Assembly (NCBI GenBank): GCA_020434085.1
Contig: JAGRBM010000357.1
Location: forward strand, 1-8,920
Reading direction: 5' to 3'
DNA from: Chrysiogenia bacterium
Lineage (GTDB): Bacteria > JAGRBM01
Length of the DNA: 8,920 bases
Every line of letters begins with the position of its first letter. Position 1 is the stretch's first letter. The translations under genes were made by a program, and so were the position numbers. Shown here piece after piece: positions 1 through 5,628 of this stretch. Under the pieces are notes generated by a model, which did not search any database, had not been told where the DNA came from, and saw only the letters and a list, made by a program, of their open reading frames with translations.

Positions 1-2540
1 ACTTCCACGGTAAAGGGCGGCCAGAATGTGCCCGCTTCCTGCATGGCCAGCGGCGCGATGCCGAAGCCAAGTTGTACCGCACCGGCGGCGGCCACGTCCG
101 TGGCAAGGCCGGTGATGGTGGTAACGCCGGGCTGCTCCACCCAGGAAATATCGAAAGTAATCATCTCGGCGGTGTTGTAGCGAAGCAGCTTGAAGCGCCC
201 GACGCCGTTGGTGAGCTGTGCGAGCGGATTCTGGAAGCTGCCCGTGCCCGAGGTGAGGGTCACTCCCAGCGTGCCGTTCGCGCTCGTGACAAGGGCGCCC
301 GATGCGTCCTCGACGCGCACGACGAATTCTTCCCAGGTCGCATCGGCCACTTCGATTGCGCGCGGGGCGGTAACGATTGTCAGATGATCGGCCACGGTTC
401 CCGCCGGTTCGACCGTGACGGGAATCCCCGAAATGCCGGTCAGCCCCGGTGCGGTGATATCGAGGGTAATGGCCTCGGCCAGGTTGTAGGTGAGATTCGA
501 GGCCGTGAAGCTCTTGATGGACGCCGGTGACATCGTCGTGCCGCTGAGCGTGCCGCCGCCCAATCCCAGCGAGATCGTGATCGGGCCGGCGTTGGTTGCC
601 GGGATTGTTCCCGCCCCGTCGACGATGGCGATGCTGAATGCCGGCCAGGTTTGTCCCTGCGCGACGGTGGTCGGGACCGGGCTGGTCAGGACGAGCTGCG
701 CCGGCGCATTGCTGAAGACATCGACGGGCACGCCGACAAGCGGCGAGGCCCCCGGCGAGCTGACCTGCAGGGTCATGGACTCGGCCGTGTCATAGCGCAG
801 CGACTCGAACGTCACGAGCCCCAGCTCGGGAATCTTCGTGCGAAGCCCGGAGAACTTGCCCATGCCGCTGCTGCGCTGGACGGTGACGGGGGTGTCGGCA
901 TCGAGCACCAGATTGCCGTAGAGGTCGAGCACGCGTACCGAAAAACTCGGCCACGGGAAGTTCACGGTCTCTGCCGCGCGCGGCGGAACATTGAACACCA
1001 GTTGGGCGGGTTCCCCGAAGGGCTGCACGTCCACAATGGCGGTATCGCTCGCGCCCACGACGGTAACGCTCGAAGCAGTGAGTTCGATTTCTTCGCCGGT
1101 GTCGTAGGAGAGTCCGGGGAAGCGGGCGATCCCCTCGAACGCCGTGGCGGTGAGCGTGCCCTGCAGGACGTCGGTCCCAACGCCCAGGGAGAGCGTCACC
1201 GCATCGGCAAAGGAAGTCACGCGGCGGCCGGTATCGTCGAGCACTTCGACGACCACTTCGGGCCACGGCGAGCGCGCGACGATCTGCGCGGGCGGCGGCG
1301 TGGTGAACGCCACGCGGGTGGCGAGCGTGCCGGCGGGCTCGAGCGTGAGTACCGAGGCCGCGTTGGCTTCGAACGAGACGAAGCCGGGCAGCGTGGCGGC
1401 GAATACGTATTCAAAGCGCGCGATGCTCGCCGGTTCGAGATCGCAGGCGGGCAGCACCGGGAGCGGTCCGGTGTCGCCGTCGGGATCGACATCATTGCGG
1501 CATTCGCCCTCGCCTGAGACAATCGCGGCGCTCACGCTGCGCAGGGTGAGTGCGCCGCTGCCGCTGACGGTGGGGATCGGCTCGGGCGGAATGGGACCGG
1601 CGTCCCCGTCGGGGTCGGTGCCCTCGCCGCGGATGTGGCGAATGGTTTGCGAGCCGGCGTTGGCGACCTGCACTGTCAGGCGGATGAGCTGGTCGAGCGC
1701 GGCGCTGGTGCGATCGACCGAGGCGCTGGTGAGCAGGGGCTCGACGCGCACGATGTTGGAGACAACCGGGCCAATGACCACGTTGCCTCCAAGCTCGGTG
1801 TTGATGGCGTTGGTCGTGCCGTTGAGGACGAACTCGCCCTCGCTGGCACCCAGGAAGCTATATCGGAAGACCGCCGGGGGATCGCCGACGAGAAGGTCGG
1901 CGCCGGCGGGAAGCGGCCCGGCGATGCGGTCGCCCTCGGCAAAGCCGCTGGGATCGAAATCGATGAGCGGGCGCAGATCACGCAGGTCGTCCTCGTCTCC
2001 GGGGAAGACCTGCAGCTCGACATTGATCTGGTCGCCCACCTGCACGCGCGCGGGGGAGGCGACCACCCGTGCGCCGGCCAGGGTGGCACCGCTGCGCGCG
2101 CAAAGACGAATGGCCGCGGGCTGGGTCGCGAACTGGTTGTCGGGATTGATGACCACCACGTCGGTGTCGCCGGGACTTCCCGGCGGGGTGAGCACTTCGA
2201 TGGAGGTTGCGGTGACGTTGATGACGTTGGCTTCGAGCAGGCGCTGCTTGCCCACGCGCACGCGCGCGCCCTGCTGGAAATTTACGCCCGCGATCATCAG
2301 CGTGTCGCCGCCGTCGGTAAAGGCATAGGGAAGCGCCGGCGTTCCGCCCTGACAGGTGCCCGGCGCGGGCGCGGTGGGGGCGGGGATCATCACCTGGGAA
2401 ATCACCGGACCGAGCAGTACCTCGGCCGGCTCCCCATTGGAACCATCCGCGTTGATGCCGGCGCCCTGACAGGCACTCAGCACAAGCAACGCCAGCCAGA
2501 GCCACGCGCTCCGCCGCACATTTGGGTAGACAAATTTCAT
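1..2540 (-). CDS. Large Ig-like-repeat surface lipoprotein (C-terminus beyond left edge)
   Basis: Open without a stop from ATG at 2540 to the window edge: 846 complete codons, C-terminus missing. Residues 1-24 form a lipoprotein signal (charged start, hydrophobic WLWLALLVL, lipobox LSAC, lipidated Cys24), so the protein is probably anchored in the outer membrane. Residues about 76-140 match an IPT/TIG fold (GVNFQQGARVRVG, then a PGSPGDTDVVVINPDNQ stretch). Residues about 150-265 and 266-400 look like two CARDB-type beta segments; the second carries two acidic DPDGD motifs (310-314 and 352-356). From residue 402 onward there are four Ig-like repeats and the start of a fifth. No catalytic motif is visible. 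A surface adhesin or structural role is inference. A weak GAGG lies 14 nt before the ATG, and no in-frame ATG, GTG or TTG occurs just upstream. The plus-strand frames opposite are compositional shadows. Confidence 0.85.
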   Translation of the reverse strand, partial: MKFVYPNVRRSAWLWLALLVLSACQGAGINADGSNGEPAEVLLGPVISQVMIPAPTAPAPGTCQGGTPALPYAFTDGGDTLMIAGVNFQQGARVRVGKQRLLEANVINVTATSIEVLTPPGSPGDTDVVVINPDNQFATQPAAIRLCARSGATLAGARVVASPARVQVGDQINVELQVFPGDEDDLRDLRPLIDFDPSGFAEGDRIAGPLPAGADLLVGDPPAVFRYSFLGASEGEFVLNGTTNAINTELGGNVVIGPVVSNIVRVEPLLTSASVDRTSAALDQLIRLTVQVANAGSQTIRHIRGEGTDPDGDAGPIPPEPIPTVSGSGALTLRSVSAAIVSGEGECRNDVDPDGDTGPLPVLPACDLEPASIARFEYVFAATLPGFVSFEANAASVLTLEPAGTLATRVAFTTPPPAQIVARSPWPEVVVEVLDDTGRRVTSFADAVTLSLGVGTDVLQGTLTATAFEGIARFPGLSYDTGEEIELTASSVTVVGASDTAIVDVQPFGEPAQLVFNVPPRAAETVNFPWPSFSVRVLDLYGNLVLDADTPVTVQRSSGMGKFSGLRTKIPELGLVTFESLRYDTAESMTLQVSSPGASPLVGVPVDVFSNAPAQLVLTSPVPTTVAQGQTWPAFSIAIVDGAGTIPATNAGPITISLGLGGGTLSGTTMSPASIKSFTASNLTYNLAEAITLDITAPGLTGISGIPVTVEPAGTVADHLTIVTAPRAIEVADATWEEFVVRVEDASGALVTSANGTLGVTLTSGTGSFQNPLAQLTNGVGRFKLLRYNTAEMITFDISWVEQPGVTTITGLATDVAAAGAVQLGFGIAPLAMQEAGTFWPPFTVE
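3..1337 (-). repeat. Ig-like protein repeats, four complete plus one partial, period about 103 aa
   Basis: The repeat anchor (hydrophobic strand ending in P, such as QLVFNVPP) recurs at residues 409, 513, 615, 719 and 823, giving spacings of 104, 102, 104 and 104. A second anchor of the form L-x-Y-[DN]-x-[AG]-E-x-[IM]-[TE]-[LF] recurs at 477, 581, 683 and 786. Each unit also has a W-[PE]-x-[FV]-x-[VI] strand near its start and a G-rich turn in the middle. The units have diverged at DNA level, so this is an old duplication and not a recent tandem expansion. Confidence 0.8.
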
Positions 2541-2610
2541 GAGCCCACGAATTGCCTCAATTATCGGTTCATGGGGCCCTCAGGCGCAATTGCGGGGGCG
2601 TGAAAGGTTG

Positions 2611-2641
2611 TAAATACCCCGCAGCGGCCCGGTCGCCGCAA
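2611..2641 (-). promoter_or_regulatory. Weak candidate promoter for the Ig-repeat lipoprotein
   Basis: Read on the minus strand, TTGCGG (2641-2636) and TATTTA (2616-2611) are separated by 19 bp and lie about 70 bp upstream of the lipoprotein ATG. The -10 is reasonable, the -35 only half matches consensus, and the spacer is long. This is the best candidate in the divergent region, not a firm call. Confidence 0.2.
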
Positions 2642-2672
2642 ACGCGCCCGAGCGTGGGCCAAGTGGCAAATC

Positions 2673-2691
2673 CCGCGATGACACATCGCGG
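2673..2691. promoter_or_regulatory. Perfect 8-3-8 dyad in the divergent intergenic region
   Basis: CCGCGATG-ACA-CATCGCGG is a perfect inverted repeat with a 3-bp centre. It sits between the divergent lipoprotein and YfiR-like genes, about 130 bp from the former and 110 bp from the latter, where a shared operator would be expected. It has no T-tract on either side, so it is not a terminator. No regulator gene is adjacent. Operator function is inference. Confidence 0.4.
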
Positions 2692-2734
2692 CGAACCTTT
2701 CGCCGTCCAATTGTGTCTGTCGTGATTTGAATTA

Positions 2735-2764
2735 TTGCGGCGAGCGGCCCCCTGCCTGTACTCT
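2735..2764 (+). promoter_or_regulatory. Weak candidate promoter for the YfiR-like gene
   Basis: TTGCGG (2735-2740) and TACTCT (2759-2764) are 18 bp apart and would start transcription about 30 nt before the TTG start codon. Only the -10 is a fair match. Placement fits, sequence support is modest. Confidence 0.2.
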
Positions 2765-2788
2765 ATGGGGGTGGTAAGGCGACAACTC

Positions 2789-2792
2789 AGGA
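2789..2792 (+). promoter_or_regulatory. Shine-Dalgarno AGGA fixing the TTG start of the YfiR-like gene
   Basis: AGGA lies 9 nt before TTG at 2802. An in-frame TAA at 2775-2777 excludes any start further upstream. A second in-frame TTG at 2811 would be 18 nt from the site, so 2802 is preferred. Confidence 0.6.
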
Positions 2793-2801
2793 TCTGACCT
2801 T

Positions 2802-3440
2802 TTGCTTCGGTTGACTCAAACACCACGGCTTTCGCTCCTGTTTGGCGTTGCGCTCGGGCTGTGCCTTCTTTTGCCTGTCTCGCCGGTTGGGGCGCAGGCG
2901 CTCGGTGCGAACGAACAGGTTCCCCTGCTTCTCAAGGTTCTCTCACTCGATCGCAAATACGCCAGAAAGGAAAAGCCCTTCGCGCTGGCGGTTCTCTACG
3001 ACTCACAGACCGATCGCTCCGGCAAGGCGATGGCGGCCTTTCTCGCCGCGCTTGGGGAAGGCCCGAAGGTCCGCGAGCAACCGATCGAAGTGAAATCCTT
3101 CGACCTGTCCGACAAGGAAGCCCACCTGCGAGATTTCCTCGTTTCAGAAAAGATCGATCTTGTCTGGGTGACCACGGGGCTCGACGAGCACCTGGAGCGC
3201 GTGCGCCAACGCACCCGTGCGGCTCACGTGACCAGCGCGGCGGCCGACGTGGCGCATGTCGAGCGTGGGCTGAGCGTTGGCTTCGAAAGGGCGGGCGCGA
3301 ACACCCGCGTGGTCATCAACCTGGAAGCGGCAAAGGCCGAAGCCTGCGATTTTTCGGCCTCTCTGCTCAAAGTCGCCCGCCTGGTAAAAGCGGCTCCGGC
3401 CGCCACGAATGAAGAGCCGACACCCGCCGAGAAACCCTGA
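2802..3440 (+). CDS. Secreted YfiR-family (DUF4154) protein
   Basis: 212 aa from a TTG start. Residues 1-33 are a Sec signal peptide (hydrophobic 11-26, AQA cleavage after 33), so the mature protein is periplasmic. The body matches the YfiR/DUF4154 pattern: LLLKVLSLDRKY near 42-53, ALAVLYD near 61-67, a central DLVWVTTGLDEHL (119-131), then the diagnostic VERGLSVGF (153-161) and VVINLEAAKAE (170-180) followed by SLLKVARLVK. In the studied Pseudomonas YfiBNR system, YfiR is a periplasmic brake on the diguanylate cyclase YfiN. No cyclase, OmpA-like partner or kinase lies nearby, so the partner is unknown. The mature protein has a single cysteine (C182) and cannot form the disulfides described for Pseudomonas YfiR. 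The last 15 residues are a Pro/Ala/Glu-rich tail. The gene is monocistronic, with its own terminator 23 nt after the stop. Confidence 0.75.
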   Translation: MLRLTQTPRLSLLFGVALGLCLLLPVSPVGAQALGANEQVPLLLKVLSLDRKYARKEKPFALAVLYDSQTDRSGKAMAAFLAALGEGPKVREQPIEVKSFDLSDKEAHLRDFLVSEKIDLVWVTTGLDEHLERVRQRTRAAHVTSAAADVAHVERGLSVGFERAGANTRVVINLEAAKAEACDFSASLLKVARLVKAAPAATNEEPTPAEKP

Positions 3441-3462
3441 AAACAAAAAATGAATCCCTTGG

Positions 3463-3494
3463 AAGGCCCTCATACGCACGTTTGGGGGCCTTTT
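3463..3494 (+). terminator. Intrinsic terminator of the YfiR-like gene
   Basis: AAGGCCCTCA (3463-3472) pairs with TGGGGGCCTT (3483-3492), with one G-T wobble, around a 10-nt loop. It is followed by only a short TTTT run that starts within the stem. It begins 23 nt after the stop codon. The T-run is short, so termination may be incomplete. Confidence 0.6.
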
Positions 3495-3523
3495 GGCGTA
3501 AAGGGGCATCAAAAAAATCTCGA

Positions 3524-3529
3524 TATGAT
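3524..3529 (+). promoter_or_regulatory. Candidate -10 box for the structured RNA
   Basis: TATGAT matches the sigma-70 -10 at five of six positions and is preceded by a run of seven A's (3511-3517). No good -35 hexamer lies 16-18 bp upstream; the only TTG-type hexamer (TTGGCG, 3493-3498) is 25 bp away. It would place the RNA start near 3536. Confidence 0.3.
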
Positions 3530-3535
3530 CCTGCT

Positions 3536-3799
3536 CATGTTGGGTGCGGCGGACTTGGTAGACAATCACTCTTGCAGCGGGATGCTCGGATTCGCTCCCC
3601 GACTTCCCGCTCTGATCCCAGAGATTCGACGACCGCGCGGCAGCGGTCGTCGATGGAGAAGAAGGGCTAACGCGCGGTCCGATTCTCCATTCGCTCCTGG
3701 CCCCGGAGGGCAGATTGCTCCGACTCCACGCCCTCCGGGGCATTCATTTGCCGACAGGATGAATGCCCCAGCCACCGGCCCCGCAGGCCGGTTTTTTTT
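3536..3799 (+). ncRNA. Candidate structured small RNA (hairpin chain with its own terminator)
   Basis: About 264 nt with no credible ORF but five perfect or near-perfect helices before a strong terminator. H2: AGCGGGA 3576-3582 with TCCCGCT 3605-3611, plus inner TCGG/CCGA, loop ATTCGCTCC. H3: 11 bp, 3626-3636 with 3643-3653. H4: TGGAGAA 3654-3660 with TTCTCCA 3683-3689. H5: 12 bp, 3700-3711 with 3730-3741. H6: 11 bp, 3737-3747 with 3759-3769. The YfiR-like gene already ends in its own hairpin, so the second terminator implies an independent transcript or a long structured 3' tail. I compared it by memory with 6S, tmRNA, RNase P, SRP RNA and c-di-GMP riboswitches and found no match. The 5' end is uncertain because the promoter is weak. 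It could instead be a 3' UTR of the upstream gene. Confidence 0.45.
3774..3799 (+). terminator. Strong rho-independent terminator of the structured RNA
   Basis: ACCGGCC (3774-3780), loop CCGCA, GGCCGGT (3786-3792), then an uninterrupted run of eight T's (3792-3799). The polarity is plus strand: read on the minus strand the hairpin is followed by TGGCTGGGG, not T's. The T-run shares bases with the stop codon of the convergent gene (3798-3800). Confidence 0.85.
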
Positions 3800-4253
3800 A
3801 TTCCCGAATGATTGAGATCGTGAGAAAGCGGTTGAGCATTTCCAGGCAACCCAGCCAGCCATGGCGGTGCTGCGCGCGCGACTCCTCATCGGGCAGGCCC
3901 TCGTGGGTGAGCACGATTTCGGTGTAGCCCGGCGCCTTCTCGGCAAACTCGGCAGTGACGCGGGTTTGCGGAAAGCGCTCTTCGGACTCCCACTGCCAGG
4001 TGTAGACGATCCGGCCCGGCGCGCTGATTTCTTCGTAGGTGCCGGCAACGGTGTGGTCGGTTCCGTCGGCGGCGCGCATGGTGAGCCGGTAACGCCCGCC
4101 CACGCGCAGGTCGAGCTCCGCGAGCGGGGTGGTGTGTTCGGCGGTAACGCCCCACCACCGGCGCAGATCCTCCGGCCGGGTCCAGGCGGCAAAGACGCGC
4201 TCACGGGGGGCCTCGATGACCCGGCGAACCTCCAGTGGGGGCGAATCGTTCAT
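3798..4253 (-). CDS. SRPBCC / AHSA1-type START-like domain protein
   Basis: 151 aa, a normal length for a single-domain AHSA1-like protein, cytoplasmic with no signal or membrane segment. Family hallmarks are in order: LEVRRVIEAPRERVFAAWT (8-25), PEDLRRWWG (27-35), a DLRVGGRYRLTM strand pair (48-59), GTYEEISAPGRIVYTW (71-86), VTAEF (99-103), TEIVLTHEGL (111-120) and the C-terminal HGWLGCLEMLNRFL helix. Such proteins bind hydrophobic ligands in a helix-grip cavity or act as Hsp90 co-chaperone-like domains; the ligand here cannot be told. The frame extends to ATG at 4364, but the extra 37 residues do not fit the family and run into the divergent promoter region, so the ATG at 4253 is chosen. 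It is convergent with the structured RNA and has no terminator of its own, so its transcript may run antisense into that RNA. Confidence 0.82.
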   Translation of the reverse strand: MNDSPPLEVRRVIEAPRERVFAAWTRPEDLRRWWGVTAEHTTPLAELDLRVGGRYRLTMRAADGTDHTVAGTYEEISAPGRIVYTWQWESEERFPQTRVTAEFAEKAPGYTEIVLTHEGLPDEESRAQHRHGWLGCLEMLNRFLTISIIRE

Positions 4254-4353
4254 GCCTTCAATTCGCCTCAAACAGGCCCAAAAAGCAAGAAAATCACCGG
4301 AAAAGGGGAAAACTGGTGCGGGGCAAAGGCGACGGAAAATAAGTTCGACTGAA

Positions 4354-4366
4354 CAATCATTCATTG
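4354..4366. promoter_or_regulatory. Candidate operator overlapping the efflux promoter -35
   Basis: CAATCATTCATTG is an imperfect palindrome (outer CAAT/ATTG, ten of thirteen positions symmetric) whose right end overlaps the -35 hexamer TTGACT. A repressor bound here would block the pump promoter. TetR-type regulators often control RND operons through sites placed this way, but no regulator gene is in the window. Assignment is inference. Confidence 0.3.
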
Positions 4367-4392
4367 ACTGGTTTCCGCCTGCTCCCTACAAT
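4364..4392 (+). promoter_or_regulatory. Near-consensus sigma-70 promoter of the RND efflux operon
   Basis: TTGACT (4364-4369), exactly 17 bp spacer, TACAAT (4387-4392): five of six matches in each hexamer. Transcription would start near 4399, leaving a leader of about 128 nt before the TTG start of the adaptor gene. It is by far the best promoter in the window. Confidence 0.7.
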
Positions 4393-4431
4393 TTCGCTGC
4401 CGTGGGAAGGCTGCGGTCGAAAGCCTGCGGC

Positions 4432-4465
4432 GGAAGGCCCGTCGCGGTGGCGGTCTTCCCGTTTT
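4432..4465 (+). other. Possible leader hairpin followed by GTTTT
   Basis: In the pump leader, GGAAGGCC (4432-4439) can pair with GGC...CTTCC (4449-4459) with a 3-nt bulge, followed by C and GTTTT. It resembles a weak attenuator, but the T-run is only four and the stem is bulged. The rest of the leader to 4526 is very GC-rich (CGCGCG runs at about 4472-4489) with no ORF. Confidence 0.2.
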
Positions 4466-4516
4466 CCGCCCGGCGCGCGCCAGCGCGCGAGAGCCCGGGC
4501 CCCACACGCGCAGAGC

Positions 4517-4520
4517 AGGA
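4517..4520 (+). promoter_or_regulatory. Shine-Dalgarno AGGA fixing the TTG start of the adaptor gene
   Basis: AGGA lies 6 nt before TTG at 4527. This start gives a complete lipoprotein signal immediately, which supports TTG over any internal start. Confidence 0.65.
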
Positions 4521-4526
4521 CAACCC

Positions 4527-5627
4527 TTGAACGCATCACTTCAACGCATTGCCACTCTTGTGATCGGCGCGGCGCTCACGTTTGCGCCGCTTGGTTGTTC
4601 CAAAGGTCAGGACGCCGCCGAGCAGGCCGTCCCCGGCCGCTCGGTGCACGTCGTCGAGCTCAAGGCCCGCGACCTGATTCTCTCCTTTGAAGACTCCGCC
4701 GCGCTCGAAGCCGTCTCGGACGTGACGCTCACCTCGCAGGTGAGCGGCGAGGTGGTCGAGGTGCGCGCGAGCCTCGGTGATTCGTGCGCGAAGGACGACG
4801 TGCTGCTGCGCATCGATCCCGAGAGCTACCGGCTGAGCGCCGAGCAGGCGCGCGCCAACTACCTGGCGGCCAAGGCCGCCGCCGAATACATGGAAGCCGA
4901 GTACGCGCGGCTGTTGCCGCTCTACCAGAAGGGCGACCTCTCCAAGTCGCAGATGCAGAAGACCGAGCTCGATTACCGGCGCAGCGAGTCCGAGCACGCC
5001 AACGCGAAGGCGGCCAAGGAACTGGCCGAGAAGAACCTGCGCGAGACCGAGATCCGCTGCCCGTTTGCCGGCGTGGTGGCCGAGCGTTTCGTGGACTTCG
5101 GGCAGACCGTCTCCATCGGCGCGAAGCTCGTGAACGTGGTGGACCTTACCAGCGTGAAGATCACCGTCGGCGCCTCCGAGCGTGATGTGGTGGGGATCGC
5201 CCCCGGTGCGAAGGCGAGCGTCAGCGTCGATGCGCTTCCGGCGCAAAGCTACGCGGGCGTCGTCACGCAGGTCGGGCGCAAGGCCACCGGGCCCTCGCGC
5301 ACCTTCCCGGTGGAAGTGCGCATTGAAAACGCTGACGGCGAGCTGCGCGCGGGGATGGTCGCCCGCGCGATCATTGAAAAAGAGCAGCGCACCGGCGCCA
5401 TCGCCATTCCCTTCGACATCATCCAGTTCGACGCCACCGGCCGCAGCGCCTGGGTGTTCGTGGCCGTGGAAGGCAAGGCCCAGCGCCGCGAGGTGATCCT
5501 GGGGCCGAAGGTCGGCACCGACATCATTGTCGAGCGCGGCCTCTCCGCCGGCGACAAGCTCGTCACCCTGGGCAGCCGCGCCCTGGCCGACGGCGTTGCG
5601 CTGGAAGTGAAACCGGCGGTGAACTGA
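4527..5627 (+). CDS. RND efflux periplasmic adaptor (membrane fusion) lipoprotein
   Basis: 366 aa from a TTG start, typical length for the AcrA/HlyD adaptor family. Residues 1-24 are a lipoprotein signal (hydrophobic 8-20, lipobox PLGC, Cys24), so it is tethered to the periplasmic face of a membrane. The lipoyl half-motifs lie at about 67-96 (SQVSGEVVEVRASLGD) and 174-206 (TEIRCPFAGVVAERFVDFG). The intervening 101-172 is an Ala/Glu/Lys-rich alpha-helical hairpin that would contact an outer-membrane channel. The beta-barrel covers about 208-285 (RTFPVEVRIENADGELRAGM is characteristic) and the membrane-proximal domain the remainder. In the tripartite pump it couples the permease to the channel. 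It ends one nucleotide before the permease ATG, so the two are co-translated. The substrate cannot be told from sequence. Confidence 0.93.
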   Translation: MNASLQRIATLVIGAALTFAPLGCSKGQDAAEQAVPGRSVHVVELKARDLILSFEDSAALEAVSDVTLTSQVSGEVVEVRASLGDSCAKDDVLLRIDPESYRLSAEQARANYLAAKAAAEYMEAEYARLLPLYQKGDLSKSQMQKTELDYRRSESEHANAKAAKELAEKNLRETEIRCPFAGVVAERFVDFGQTVSIGAKLVNVVDLTSVKITVGASERDVVGIAPGAKASVSVDALPAQSYAGVVTQVGRKATGPSRTFPVEVRIENADGELRAGMVARAIIEKEQRTGAIAIPFDIIQFDATGRSAWVFVAVEGKAQRREVILGPKVGTDIIVERGLSAGDKLVTLGSRALADGVALEVKPAVN

Positions 5628-5628
5628 G

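Noticed and set aside
651-2603. Long plus-strand ORFs opposite the lipoprotein gene (up to 394 codons)
   Set aside because: They are Arg/Ser/Gly-rich antisense shadows of a high-GC coding frame; the minus frame has the lipobox, recognisable domains and repeats.
3545-3635. tRNA-like stretch: TTGGTAGACA at 3555-3564 resembles a tRNA-Leu D-loop and AGATTCGACGACC resembles a T-arm
   Set aside because: The flanking bases do not form a D stem, no anticodon stem can be drawn, and no acceptor pairing exists.
3737-3769. CsrA-type site (ACAGGATG at 3754-3761) in the H6 loop
   Set aside because: It is one base short of the ACARGGAUG consensus, and part of it is paired in the stem; other GGA triplets in the region are mostly in stems.
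3536-3799. 6S RNA, tmRNA, RNase P, SRP RNA or a c-di-GMP riboswitch as identity of the structured region
   Set aside because: The helices are consecutive, with no long closing stem as in 6S. There is no tag ORF or tRNA-like end, no SRP GGTCAGG-type loop, no RNase P core sequence and no riboswitch core that I can recognise.
3450-3815. 121-codon plus-strand ORF starting just after the YfiR-like gene
   Set aside because: It would run through two intrinsic terminators and every hairpin, has no ribosome site, and its composition looks non-coding.
4254-4364. N-terminal extension of the AHSA1-like protein to the ATG at 4364
   Set aside because: The 37 extra residues do not fit the family, while the ATG at 4253 gives the standard start; the extension would also overlap the divergent promoter region.
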